The position numbers and the translations under genes were made by a program. A stretch of 64,000 bases of DNA, from contig JACGWO010000002.1 of NCBI GenBank assembly GCA_034509735.1, positions 27,637,636-27,701,635 on the forward strand, given 5' to 3'. Source of the stretch: Sesamum alatum. Lineage: Eukaryota > Streptophyta > Magnoliopsida > Lamiales > Pedaliaceae. The notes beneath the pieces are model-generated. The model worked only from the letters and a program-made list of their open reading frames with translations. It was not told where the DNA came from and did no database searches. How positions within the stretch are numbered: position 1 is the stretch's first letter; each line of letters starts with the position of its first letter. Shown piece after piece: positions 11,590 to 23,565 of the stretch.

Positions 11590-12174
11590 CTTATAGCAGT
11601 CCCCTTAATTATATATGTCATGATTGTACCATTTTCAAATTTTTCTCATTATATATTTGTATTTAGTACTATATAAATTAGAAATATATATATATATATA
11701 TACATTTTTACTATTTTATTAGTTTAAGATATGGTTAGCTTTTCTTTTTCAATATTACTAATGCTTTTTTTTTATTATTATTATTCGTTCCAGAATTTTT
11801 ATTAAAAGATCATTTAATTCGATCGTATTTTTTCAGGGGAATTTGTATCACAAGGTAATATGATAGTAACTATAAAATGATGTATTTTAATACTAATATT
11901 TTTATTTTAGTAAGAGTATAATTAATTGAATAAGAAAATATATAAATTTTCTGAATGTGTAAAAATATTATAATATCCTATTGTTATTTTCAAAATGTTT
12001 CATAAATAAACTTTGTAAAGAATTTAATATTGAGTTTTGTACAAGTAATTTTGCACTATCGTATAAAGTAAGATGGTTATTAATTAAAATATGACATACC
12101 ATTATGTAATTTAGAATTTATAAAAATACTTTAGAATTTATAAATTCCCGTGCATAGCACGGGGTTCATGCTAG
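11590..12174 (+). mobile_element. Helitron 3' fragment
   Basis: It aligns with 10085-10650, from CCCCTTAATTATATATG to the 3' end. It closes with a hairpin of seven pairs (CCCGTGC-ATA-GCACGGG) and GTTCATGCTAG, followed by T. The 5' half is absent. Confidence 0.6.
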
Positions 12175-12347
12175 TATATATATATATATCTATACATATA
12201 GAAAACGAAATTTGGTCACAATTAAGCCAATTTTGACTCAATTCTCAATTCTTAGAATTTTGAGTTTTTTAGTTACTACAAAAAATTTTCATTGGTTAGA
12301 AATATTATCCAATTATCTATATTAAATATTTACTGTGTATTTATCCA
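12175..12347 (+). mobile_element. Helitron 5' segment, interrupted by CACTA
   Basis: It begins directly after the CTAG end of the preceding Helitron and aligns with the 5' parts of the copies at 8600 and 60610. Homology stops near 12347, where CACTA subterminal motifs (AACGGC, CCGTTCC) begin, and resumes at 18136. Confidence 0.5.
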
Positions 12348-12744
12348 AATATGCACAAACGGCTATATTACAACGGTAACTTTACCGTTATTATGTCCGT
12401 TCCAGAGACCGTTCCTAATGTTGGAGCAACGGCTATATTTCAATGACTAGTTTAGTGTGCCAAATAATATTCTAATGGCCGTTCAAATATTATTCTATAT
12501 ATATGTCCCCCTTCATTTTAATTGTTCTTATAATTACTCTTCAACTCATTTGTTTTAACTCCCCCTCTTGATTCTTTATACGTAAAATCAAAAATATCAA
12601 CTATCTGCGCGAATTTTGCATTTATCTTGAAAGGTATTTTGCTCAGGTAAGAAATTGAAATTCTTTAATGGTTAATTATATATATATATATAATTTGTTC
12701 TGGTCATTTAATTACTGTTGTGAATTGCTTGTGTACGTAGGACC

Positions 12745-15536
12745 AATCATGTTAAGACAGTTGAGGAGATGAATATATGATCGAGACATGTTGGGTGTGA
12801 TGCCAGAGTTTGAGGATGGTGTTACAACATTTTTAGAACGGGCCCAGTCTCAGCGTGCATATATGGACGGGGAGAAGATTAGGTGTTCCTGCCGAAAGTG
12901 CAAAAACGAACGGTTCAAAACACCAGATGAGGTAAATTTCGACTTGTGTATGAAAGAGTTTATGACGGAGTATTATAATTGGACTTTGCATGGTAAGGAG
13001 AGGGTACAGGAATACTTTGAAGCATTGACAGCGCCCCCTGTGCATCAACAGCAAATGCCACCCGTTCAGGAGGAGGGTAGTTTGAATTGGGGTGATGCGG
13101 TTAAGATGGATTGGGCGCAGAGGATGGTATTCGATGCCACCGGGCCGTCTTTCTGGTCTTCGTATAACCAGGAGGACCGGCTGATGATGGTACTCGGTAT
13201 TGTCCATCTGATGTGGGTCCTAGTTCATATTACGATTCGGGGCCCTATGATTGTGTGTCTGGCTCGTCAGATCGTTTTTCTGATGTAGTTCATGCTGCGG
13301 ACCAACCGTTGTGGAACGGCTGCACCACCTCTCAATTGGCGTCAATTGTTTCTTCGGTGAATATCAAGGTGGAAGGGGTTTTTTTTTTCGAGCATACATA
13401 CGATCGCTTGTGCCAGTGGGCTGATACTGTAATGCCCCGCGATCACACTTTCCCCGCCGATTATTACAACACGACGAAATTGATAAGAGAATTGGGTTTA
13501 CCAGTTCAGAAGATTGATGCGTGCAAAAATGGTTGCATGTTGTACTGGAAGGACGATGTCGATTTGGAATATTGCAAGTTTTGTGGAGACGCTAGGTACA
13601 AGCCCACCAGGGACAGATTTCCTAGACGCAAGAAGTCCCCGTATGCCATTCTTAGGTATCTACTGCTTACCCCTCGACTGCAGAGGTTGTATTCATCGAA
13701 GGCTACTGCAGAGCATATGACTCGGCATGCGAGCCATCAGATTGAGGAAGGATCCATGTGTCATCCGTCCAATGCAGAGGCTTGGAAGCATTTTGACCGG
13801 ACGTATCCTAATTTTGCAGCTAAGCCCCGTAGTGTTAGACTTGGGTTGTGCACGGATAGGTTTGCACCGCATGGCTAGTATGGTAAAACTTACTCATGTT
13901 GGCCCGTGATACTTACATCGTACAATCTCCCACCAGGAATGTGCATGAAGTCTGAGTATATGTTCCTAACGATGGTGATCCCTGGCCCATTGAATCCCCA
14001 ACGTCTTATCGATGTCTACTTGGAACCGTTGATCGAGGAGTTGCAGAATTTGTGGCATGTGGGTGTACGTACGCATGACACTGTAACAAACCAGGCATTC
14101 ATGATGCGAGCCGCATTGATGTGGACAGTGAACGACCTTCCCGCTTATGGGATGGCGTCTGGATGGAGTACTGCTGTTGTTATGGGGTGTCCAGTTTGTA
14201 TGGAGGACACACGGGCATTCTATTTACAGCACGGTCAGAAGGCATGCTATTTTGACAGCTACAGGAAGTTCCTCCCACCAGATCATCCTTATCGTAGGAA
14301 CAAGAAAGCCTTCACTAAAAATCGAATGGAGAGGAAGGTTGCACATCCGAGGCTGACTGGAGAAAAGATCCGAACCCGTGTCAATGCGTTTAGTATTGCA
14401 GTCGAACAACCGTTGAGTGAACCGGAAGGCTACTGTGTCGATCATAAGTGGACGAAGAAAAGCATCTTTTTGGGAGCTTGAATACTGGGGGGTGCATCTG
14501 ATACGACACAATCTTGGTCTCATGCACATTGAGAAGAATGTGTTCAATAATATATTCAATACTGTGATGGACATCAAGGGGAAAACGAAGGATAATCTGA
14601 ATGCACAGAAGGATCTGAAGATCATATATAATCGGCCGGAGCTTGAGGTGGACGAAAGGAGACCGAACGTGATGCCCAAAGCGGTATATACACTGACGAA
14701 GGATCAAAAGAAGAAGATATATGAGTGAATTCGTTGTCTTAGGTTTCCTGATGGGCATGCCTCTAACTTGGCCCATTGCGTCGACATGAAGGAGTTAAGG
14801 ATGCACGGCATGAAGAGCTATGATTGTCATTTATTCATGCAAAAGTTGATTTGGGTTGCCTTCCGTGAAATGCTTCCAGAGCACGTGTGGGGGGCCTTGA
14901 CGGAAGTGAGCCCTCTATTCCAGATCCTATGCTCAACAACACTAGATGTGGCCAAGGTAAAAGAATTGGAAGACACTGTAGCCGTCATCCTTTGCAACGT
15001 CAAGAAATATTTCCTCCTTTTTTCGACTCAATGGAGCACCTAATTGTTCACCTTCCATATGAGGCACGCGTTGGGGGGCTCGTGCAATACAGGTGGATGT
15101 ACCCATTTGAGAGGTAATTAACTACGTAAACTAGAAAATTTACTGTTAAATATATTTTTTTAAGTGGCAATTAATTTGTATTTTAATAAATACTCGTACG
15201 AATATATAGATTCCTGCGCGATTTGAAGAAGAAGGTGAAAAACAAAGCACATGTCGTGGCGTCAATTGTAGAGGCTTATATTGTCAAAGAAATCGGGCTT
15301 TTCTCCTCTCACTACTTCGAACCGCACATTCTTTGCAAGTGAAACAGACCCGGTAGGAATGATGATCTCATGAGCAACGACGATTGAATAGTCCGGTCCA
15401 TTTTCAATTACCCGAGCCGAGCAAATGGAGCCTCAAAGAAGAGATGGTTGAGCGGTGAGGAACTTCATGTTATCGAGACATACGTGTTGTGTAATTGTGA
15501 AGTAGCTGCACCGTACTACGAGTATCTTATACAAAC
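12745..15536 (+). pseudogene. CACTA transposase, TNP2-like (Transposase_21), broken
   Basis: This is the catalytic transposase gene of CACTA elements. Order of parts: an N-terminal transposase-associated domain (about 12770-13030; cysteines in CSCRKCKNERF, then HGKERVQEYF), the Transposase_21 core (13290-14730; KIDACKNGCMLYW, CKFCGDARYKP, LTPRLQRLY, MGCPVCMED), and a DUF4218-type region (14780-15530; MEHLIVHLPYEARVGG). A plausible GT-AG intron of 96 bp lies at 15114-15209 and restores the frame between PFER and FLR. Defects: a stop just before the first usable ATG at 12788, a frameshift near 13200, a stop at 13876, a T-run frameshift near 14470, a stop near 14726, a frameshift near 15010 and stops after 15340. 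It cannot make a full transposase. Confidence 0.85.
15114..15209 (+). other. Intron in the CACTA transposase gene
   Basis: GT at 15114 and AG at 15208-15209. Splicing joins GAGAG to ATTCCTG and continues the conserved DUF4218-like reading frame. Confidence 0.65.
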
Positions 15537-15578
15537 TTAACTATCTCAAGCCTTCATTTCAATTTCAACATGTAGATC

Positions 15579-16713
15579 ATGTCTGATCAGGATTTCCCAC
15601 CTCGAGGAAGTGGACGTGGTCGCGGTCGTGGTCGTGGCTCAGCGGCCACACCGCCGGCGGGTGTTGCTTCCGAGGGTGGGGAAGCAGTATTTCCGACCAC
15701 CCCCACCACCACCACCGGCAGAGCAGGCACCTGCAGCACCAAGGTTGGATCTGCAGCCCGATCCGTCTACTACTGCACCTGTCGAGGACGCTGCCGGACC
15801 ATCTACTCCAGCACCAGCAGTAGATCCGGCCCGTCCATGGGATGCCCCACCCCCACTACCCCCACCTGCCTCACCATTCCCCCTACCATCCGCGAGCTAG
15901 TATATCACACTCGCCGACGCCAGGTATATATATATATATATTTAAATATTTCTGTAATTTAAATTATTATTTTTATATCACACTAATTATTATATGATTT
16001 CAGGGTTGACCAGGAGATACAGGAGCGCATGTTCGCGGTGGTGCGAGGACACTATCCCCACCGTTGGGACTGTTTGCGCAAGTTGCCGCCAGAGTACCAG
16101 CCTTTCTGGCTCGAGAGTCTAAAGGTAACATCAATTTCGGTTTAACGGTATTAATTAAATTTTTATATTAAATATTTTAACAATGTTTTTTACAGATGAC
16201 GTACTGATGGGACTGTGACGACAAGTCCATGTTCAAAATCTTCCACATGTTTGCGCGGAAGTTCCTCCGCAAGAGGTTCGTCCTTGCCAGACAGTCTCTG
16301 GTGAAGCCTCTCTGGCTGGCGAACGAAGTCTGGCGACAGCTCATGCTGTACTGGGATAGCAAGGAGTTCAAGGACGAGTGAGCCAAGAATAATGCTAATC
16401 GGTCCGCCAACCCAACCGCATCCTCTAATGTGTACCGCGGGGGTTCTACCTCCATCGGTATGCACAAAAGGAAGATGGTAAGAAATTTTATCTGTTTACA
16501 AGTATTCATCATCATTATTAAATTAAAATTGTAATAACTTTTCCTCATTTGTTTTTACAGGAGACGCAGCTCGGTCGGCCAGTCAAGCAGATGGAGTTAT
16601 TCTCCAAATGCTACAAGAAGAAGGCTGACGGTGGCTGGAGCGGCCCGAGGGTAGCGGAGGTGGCGGTAAGCTTTGAATTACCTTTTCTAATTTATTTTCT
16701 TTTGATTTTTGGA

Positions 16714-16785
<72 letters not shown>

Positions 16786-17192
16786 TTACTATTTTTGCAG
16801 GAGACGTTCTAAAAGTTGCTGGAGGATCACCAATCTCAAGCCACGGCCGATCCTGGGGATCGTCCGGACAAATCGGAGGGCTCGTGGCGCAGACCGAGCA
16901 AGAGTTGTGGCTGGCTGCAGTCGGGGGCAAGAAGAAGGGCCGAATATTCGATCTTGGTTCTGAGGTCCACGGCCTTAGTCAGATCTTTACCTCGCCATCA
17001 CCCCCGCCACCACCACCGCCAGCGTTGAACTTGGAGGATAGCATGGTCCGGCTAGAGGAGATGATGGTGGATATGATAGGTATGATGAAAATCCTGCAGA
17101 TCAATAACTGCATTGCTGGCCGTCACGGCCTCCTACAGACCCCCCCTCCAGACGATGACGATATGGAGCAGGACGAGGGGGACGGGGTGTAG
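15579..17192 (+). pseudogene. CACTA accessory transposase (Transposase_24 / TNPA-like), five exons, broken
   Basis: This is the second CACTA gene, of the plant Ptta/En/Spm family; such proteins bind subterminal repeats and assist TNP2. Exon 1 (15579-15923) encodes a Gly-Arg repeat and a Pro-rich stretch. Later exons encode IQERMFAVVRGHYPHRWD, then LWLANEVWRQLMLYWDSKEF and QLGRPVKQMELFSKCYKKK, then an acidic C-terminus ending DDMEQDEGDGV. Introns with GT-AG borders are 15924-16003, 16125-16195, 16478-16560 and 16666-16800. Defects: a frameshift near 15690, a stop at 15898, a stop at 16379, a stop at 16810 and a frameshift before 16884. The gene sits downstream of the transposase gene on the same strand. 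Confidence 0.75.
16713..16784. repeat. (AAT)n microsatellite in the last CACTA intron
   Basis: More than twenty AAT units lie between the GT at 16666 and the AG at 16800. The homologous intron in the inverted fragment at about 4275-4300 has only two or three units. Confidence 0.9.
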
Positions 17193-17369
17193 ATTTAGGA
17201 TTTTTTTATATTTTTGTAATGAAATTGGATAATATTTTTATTTAATATAGTTTTTACTTCCAAATTATGGATTTTTTGGTAATTAATTAGTAATTATATA
17301 AACAAATTCAAAAATATTATTAATAATTTAATATATATTTTAATATAAAAAATAATTTAATAATTCATT

Positions 17370-18090
17370 TTTTTAGGAACGGCATTTAGACGGTCATGGA
17401 GCGCATAAAAATCGAAATAACCGTTCCAACTTGTTACTGGCTTAACGAGCCGACCGTTCCTAGGACCGTATAAAAAAAATTCCAAATTAGGGGACAATTG
17501 TTCTAAAACAGTATAAAAACGAATTCCAAATTAGGGCACGACCGTTCCTAAAATTAGTCCAAATTCAATGATTTCGTGGTATGGTTACCGTTCTAAATAG
17601 GATAGTTAAAACTGGTCCAAAGGCGTATTCCAAATAAAGATTATAAATCCGTTCCTATGTTCCTTAGCAAAGAAGGTCTACTTGTGTTCCTAAGACCGTT
17701 CCTAAATCTGTCCCCAAACTTATGGTGAACTGTTTCAATTTGTATTCCAGAAACAATGCAGAAATGTATCTCCAATATATGCGGTCCGCTTCAATCAGTG
17801 TTCCAACTACTGTTCCAAATTACGCGAGTTACGTTTGATGTGACTGTTCCAAACATTAACAAGGTTTTTCAAATACACAAAATATATATTCATACACACA
17901 AAGGTAATTAGGAGCGGTATTCACGTTGTATGCCAAAAATAGTTTCAATTTAGGAACGGTCAAGGTATGTCCGTTCCTAAATATTAGGAACGCCACTCGT
18001 TTCAACAGATGGCTGCCCATTCCATAACCGTTCCTAATAGCGGATAAAAAAAATTCAGTGATGTAATTACCGTTCCAAACAGAAAAAAAA
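17370..18090. repeat. CACTA 3' subterminal repeat array
   Basis: Many copies of short motifs around GGAACGGT and its complement ACCGTTCC occur on both strands, with spacers containing CCAAATTAGG-type phrases. In this superfamily such arrays are transposase binding sites. Confidence 0.75.
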
Positions 18091-18135
18091 AAAAAACCGT
18101 CTTATATCCATTGTATTTCGTATTTTTTTGTAGTG

Positions 18136-20640
18136 TAATCTTAATCTCTTCGTATATCTCATGCAGATTTTTTATTTTCAATAAGGTTAAATCATTATTT
18201 TTTGCAATTAGTTATTTTATTAACATATTTTTTTTGATAATTTTTATTGGTTCATTAATACTGATAAAAATACGTTTTTATTTTTCATTCAAATTAATGT
18301 GTATTTTTGTTTTTTTTAGCTTTACGATTGAATTTGACTTTTAATCTTCTATTGTTTTTCAGGTTTGAAAAATCATAGGCCACTATTCCATTTAACATTT
18401 ATGTTATAAAATTTTATTTATCATCTTCTCCCATATGAAATTTGAGTATATTTTTATCCTTAGTGAAATCATTTCGTAAATGTTGCTCTATCAAAACTTT
18501 AGGAATAATATAGTAAGCTTCATAGGTTTGCATTTACTGGAATACGAAATGATGATCATACTTGATAAATATATGCTTTTTTAATTTAATTTTTATTTAT
18601 AATTTTTTCTAAAAATAACAAGATGTCTCAATATATAATATTATAGTATATTTTTCGTAAATGTAAGTGGCAACCTCATAGACCATTTCTAGCTTCCAGA
18701 TGCATAGTCAAATGATTTCTTTATTATTCCTTTGCTTTTTAAAGTCCAATTTCAGATCGCTTATGTATTTTTATTTTTGTGTTTTAGTTAAACTTCTTTT
18801 CTTCATCTTTTAAATATTATGTTTTTTACTTTTTTTTAGTGGGCAATCCAGCATGAAGTATTCGGGTCCCTCCATAATACCACTAAAATAATTTTGGTCC
18901 CCCTTCATTCGCGAGTTACACTTTTGGTCCAATTGGATACATTTTTTAACACTTTTGCTCCTACCATCAACTCTTCGTTCAGGGTTAACGGAAAATGCAC
19001 GTTCTGGGCATGTGAGGCTGATTTTGGGGGGAAGTTTGTTGTATTTTGGTGCCTAAATTGGTTGGCCTTCACTATAAAGTCATTTTTGCACCAAATCCTC
19101 TCTAAAAAAATTACAACCACATCCATATTCTCACTTTAATAGTTTGATCAAAATTTTGTTGTTCATAGCTTCAAAATCAAATTTCTAGCCATGAGTCGAA
19201 GTTATTAAAATACTGATTTGGCCGATTTGATAATATAGTGTAATGTTGATTTTTGTGAGTTTTGTTTTCTATAAACTATTTTGGATGATGATAATGTAAT
19301 GTTGTTGATTTTCTGTACTAATAATTTGATGTTGTGGGATGGTTGTGAAGTTCTGATTTCTAATACTGTTTGTTGGTTTTTCTATTTTTTTGTGTTTTTT
19401 TTAAATAAATTAGCCTCTACTCATGGCTAGAAATCAATAAAAAATCACTATTTAAATAATTTCTACTCATGGATAGAAATATGACTTTGAAGTTATTGAG
19501 CAGCAAAATTTCGGTCAAATTATGAAAGTGAGAATAGAGATAGGGTTGTAATTTTTTTAGAGAGGATTTGGTGCTAAAATGACTTTATAGTCAAGGCCAA
19601 CCAATTTAGGAGCTAAAATGTAACAACTTTCCCCCCAAAACCAGCCTCACATGCGCAACTTAACGGAAAACGCACGTAGGACCAAAAGTGTTAAAAAATA
19701 TGTCTAATTGGGACCAAAAGTGTAACTCGCGAATGAAGGGCGACCAAAAGTGTTTTAATGGTATTATGGAGGAACCAAAAGTGTTTTAATGGTATTATGG
19801 AGGGACCAAAAGTGTAATTCTCTCAGAAGTATTCTTATATTTACTTCTTAAAAGTTTTTTAAATTTATAATTAACTTATGTATTTGCTCGTGTTATTAAT
19901 TTTGAGTATTTACTTATTTTGTCACTATCATTTATTTTCTAATTTAGAAGTTTAGGATAAAAAAATTCAACCTGACATGCAGAAGGAATCATTCATTATA
20001 AAGTAATTTAATCATTTTACAGTATCTATGATAATCTATAGACACATACACAACTATAAGAAAATTTTCATTATGTATATTATGTTATTATATTTTATGT
20101 TTGTAGCGTTTTCAATTCCTTATTATCTATGTATTCTTAGCATATAATTTAGAAATATAAATATCTTCACTTTTTATTAGTTTCAAATACTGTTAAATTT
20201 ATTTTTTACGAAAAAAATAAAAAAGTTATAATAATTCTTTTTATTTTTTTGTTTCATAAGCTTGATCACAAAAGTCGTAATTTACTATGAATTGTATTTT
20301 TTCTAAGAGAAATTCATTTACATCATTGGGCAAATATGTAGTATCTTTCACATAATGTATTTAAATATTAATACTTTTTATTTTACTAAAAATATATTTA
20401 TTAAATAAGAAAATGTAAATAGTATTTGAAACTTATAAAACAATTTATTTCAATGTCTAAAGTATGATAATTTGCAATGGTTATTTTTAAAATATTCAGT
20501 AATTCAATATTAAGTTTTGTAGAAATAAGTTTGCACTATTATATATAGTAAGTTGTCATTAAAATATATGACATAGTTTTATGTTTATAATGTTTGATGG
20601 CGTGCAAAAAATTAATATTTGTGAGAGTAGATAGGTTACA
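18136..20640 (+). mobile_element. Helitron-like sequence resuming after CACTA
   Basis: It aligns with 8893-9690 and 60966-61220 at its start and with 10299-10560 towards its end. The hairpin plus CTAG end is not seen; homology fades near 20590. A Mutator-like fold-back is nested at 18864-19825. It is AT-rich, with no coding sequence recognised. Confidence 0.5.
18864..19825. mobile_element. Mutator-like fold-back element
   Basis: It is flanked by a perfect 9-bp duplication, GAAGTATTC, at 18855-18863 and 19826-19834, the length typical of Mutator insertion. Inverted termini share GGTCCCTCCATAATACCA; the left terminus lacks the outermost ~20 bp found on the right (GAGAATTACACTTTTGG type). A ~35-bp tandem duplication sits near the right end (19742-19812). 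It is non-coding, and the same family occurs at 40486-43656. Confidence 0.7.
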
Positions 20641-20649
20641 GATTAAATT

Positions 20650-20876
20650 TGGAGTATTACACTTTTGGTTCCTATACTTTGGGTTAAAACCAATTTTGGT
20701 CCTTGAAATTTTTGAAATATGTTCTTGGTCCCTAAATTTTTTGTGGCACAATCTCGGTCCCTAATCTTTACAAATTTATGATTTGGTCCATCCGGTTCCT
20801 TTCTAACTTAATATTTTTAATTTTAATGGTTGGATAGAAATATCATAATAATTTGTAAAGATTAGGAACCAAAATC
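20650..20876. mobile_element. Left half of a fold-back element split by copia A1
   Basis: The arm ATTACACTTTTGGTTCC...TTTTGGTCCTTG is matched inverted at 31763-31845 (GGGACCAAAAGTATAATTT). The copia element A1 sits between the halves with AAATC on both sides (20872-20876, 31763-31767). Confidence 0.6.
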
Positions 20877-22871
20877 TATTAGAATAGGTGACCATGTAAG
20901 CCGATTTTGGCAGGAATATGTAACCTATGTCTAGACAATTTCAGGTGTTTGATAAAATATTTATGAATAAAGAAGTGAAAAGTTCATATGGCAATACTTT
21001 ATTTACGTTCACTTATATCTGCTTTTACATATCTGTTCACTACGCAAACAAAGCCCATGGACTGAAAATCGATTTCGGGGATTGGGACTACGCTTGGAGG
21101 TAGGTCCATGAAATCAGTCTTACCGAATCAGTCCAGAAATCTTCAAGTCAAGGAATCCCGAAAATGGATACCGGGATTCCCTTTGAGACTTGCACTAAGC
21201 ATCTGCTGTCGTATTTCATCGACGGGTGACGAAGGTCGTCTAAGCTGTGTTAGTGGGTCAGCATGCTAGGAAGCAGCTGACTGAGGTGACTCGCGGGAAC
21301 CGTCTTACGGAGGACCTTGAGTATGGTCTGCAAGGTATAACGTATTCCCGGTTCCAATGGTACAGGTCAAGTCCTTTGACTTGAGGAACTGTTGAGTTTA
21401 CCTGCGCATCAGGTCTGTATCTTAGATATGGTGAGAGATTGCCAAAATACTCTTGAGTAGTCATAAGCCATGTCTAGTGCAGCTCGGGTGTACAGAGTGA
21501 CAGTAGTTTCCAAGAAAGGATCTGTCTTCTGTCAAAAGGTATTGACAGTTGAGTCTCATGTATGCTCTGTGTCTTGTCCCTAAAATCTGTGGCCACAGTA
21601 ACTGAACAGAAGGGAAGGTTTCCCTTGCGGCGTTTGGTAAGGACAGACCGACACTTAGGTCCAAAATGGGTACCTGCATTTTCCGTGCCCTATACTCTAA
21701 GTGATGAGACCGAAGACAGTAGGACAAGTGTACTGTTAGGGCCTAAATGTTCATCCCCGATTATTTCACCTAGTCTCTAGTGCCATGGACCGTTGCTAGA
21801 TGGCCACCCATGGTAACGGGCGGATTTTAGGAATCCGACCAAGTCTAGCTGAAAGGTGAACCTAAAGAGTCACACACTATTCACACACACTTAAGTATTT
21901 AATTTGGAATTAAATATTGGAGTAAAGGAATGATTAAATTAGATTTAATCGGGTCCTATATTTTCTTGGAGAAATTAATTCCTTCTATTTGATAAAGAGA
22001 ATTAAATTAATAAATTTGATTTATTAAGGGAATTGATTTAATGGGCCTAGAATAAATATTAATATTTATTTATTATATTTATTTGGCCTTTTGGAATATT
22101 TAATGGAATTTAAATATTCCATTAAATTAAAATCAACGGTTGAGATGGAAAGGGGAGCTGGAAGGCTAGGATTGGTTTGACTAGGTCAAACACTAGTTTG
22201 ACTAGGACTTTGACTAGGTCAAAATCCTAGTCAAATTAGAGTTCTTAGAGTTGGAGTTTAAAGAGGATTAAACTCCTCCTCTATATAAACCTCTAGTTTC
22301 CAACAATTGAAGGATGATGAAATTCCAACACACAATACACAACACACAATTTCGGCCCCCCTCCCATCTCTCTCGTCCGCTCTCTCTCTCTCCACTCTCT
22401 CCAAGAAATTATTTTCTAGTTCTCTTGTTCTTGGAACATTAGAACTTAGATGAATCAATACCGTTAATTGATAACGCGTCGTTGATTCATCCACTCAAAA
22501 AATATACACTTGTTCGTTGCTAGCACGACGTACAAGATACGTGGGTGGATCGTGTGTCACGATTTGGAGGGTCTCAAGAACGAGATCTCGGTGCAAAACG
22601 GGGAACAACGCGTGTAGCCGTTGAAGACAATAACGACAACGGGTAGGTCTCGTTTAATATTTTTGTCCTCTTTAATTTTCTACCCTATGGCCTCCATGAT
22701 CTTTTATATGTTCTCTAATCATGAGATACACCGAACAATCGGGAATCTCAAGGGTACACCCCTTGAGCGTGTTCTTTAATTCATTAAAGCATGCTTTAAT
22801 TTTTTGTATTTTATTTTATATCGCGCTTCCGCATTCGCGCAATTTCCCGGGATGATCCACGATTCCTTTTA
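20877..22871 (+). repeat. A1 left LTR
   Basis: 1995 bp, starting TATTAGAATAGGTGACC and ending GATTCCTTTTA just before the primer-binding site. It contains TATATAAACC at about 22282, a plausible promoter TATA box with the transcription start shortly after, and CT/CA-rich leader sequence beyond. Confidence 0.85.
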
Positions 22872-22872
22872 G

Positions 22873-22884
22873 TGGTATCAGAGC
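22873..22884 (+). other. Primer-binding site of A1
   Basis: TGGTATCAGAGC, complementary to the 3' end of plant initiator tRNA-Met and the standard copia primer site, starts one base after the LTR. Confidence 0.9.
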
Positions 22885-23069
22885 CCGGTTCGGTGTATAG
22901 GCCTAGGGTTTATGAGCGTTTTAAGCATGAAACGTGATATTGGCATGTTTTTTAATTAAATCTTGATTTTCTTGATTTTAAAGCATGTCGTTTTATGGCT
23001 TTCGATTTGTGTGAATTTCTAAATATTGGTATTTTTCTGTTTTTCTTGGAAAACGGGGTGGAATAATTG

Positions 23070-23565
23070 AACGGAAAACGAGAAACGCCGCAACCGGCCA
23101 GCCGGGAGGGCTAGCCGCGCGCTGCCGGCAGGGTAGACACGCGCAGGCAAGGGAAGCCTACGCCCCCGCCCAGCCGGTCGCGCAGAGGCAGCGCGCAGCC
23201 AGGGTAGCTGCGCGTAGGCGCGCGCGCACGCACACGAGGGTGTCTGCCGGGCGCGCGCGGACGGACACCGGGCAGCGCCGCCAGGTGCGCACGCACGCGG
23301 ACGGAGGTGTCTACGCGCGCGCGCCCGGCAGGCGTGCCCAGTGCACGTCTGCGCGCGCACTGTGCAGGGGCGCGGCCGGCAGCCAGTAGGCCAGCGCGCG
23401 CGCGAGGCAAGGGAGCCTGCACGCGCGACGGCTTGCCGGAACGCCAGGCCGCGCAGCACGCTGCCGGCCAAGCGCGCGCGCAGGGGCGGCAGGCTGAGCC
23501 TGCTGCCCTGTGCGCGCGCTGGCAGGCCGCTGCCGACGGCAGCGGCGGCTGCTAGGGTTTAAAAA
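23070..23565. other. GC-rich segment of the A1 leader
   Basis: About 490 bp of very GC-rich, CpG-dense sequence with alternating CG/CGCGCG runs and recurring GGCAGG/GCCGGC modules, in an otherwise AT-rich leader. Open frames on both strands here are a by-product of low stop-codon content. A2 has a comparable segment at 55310-55740. The rest of the leader (22885-23069, 23566-25084) contains repeated TCTCACGAG(T/T)TGTGG-like phrases but no gene. Confidence 0.7.

Larger units (their letters stand above)
12348..18135 (+). mobile_element. CACTA (En/Spm) DNA transposon, left end lost
   Basis: The right end is intact: TTTTTTTGTAGTG closing at 18135, preceded by a dense subterminal array of GGAACGG/CCGTTCC repeats (17370-18090). 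Two transposon genes lie inside in the usual order. A left CACTA terminus is not present; the left flank passes straight from Helitron sequence into subterminal repeats at about 12347. Comparison with the uninterrupted copy at 60770-60970 shows that roughly 190 bp of target Helitron DNA is also missing on the left. A deletion therefore removed the left terminus and adjoining flank. Confidence 0.8.

Noticed and set aside
16549..16963. Proteins with poly-Asn, poly-Ile or poly-Tyr runs
   Set aside because: They are translations of the (AAT)n repeat inside an intron with clear GT-AG borders.
22873..22884. Apparent tRNA fragment
   Set aside because: TGGTATCAGAGC next to an LTR is the retrotransposon primer-binding site; no tRNA cloverleaf surrounds it.
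23019..23562. Long overlapping open frames on both strands in the GC-rich leader
   Set aside because: They follow from the scarcity of stop codons in CG-rich sequence, have biased Arg/Ala content, occur on both strands in several frames, and are not conserved in the A2 leader.
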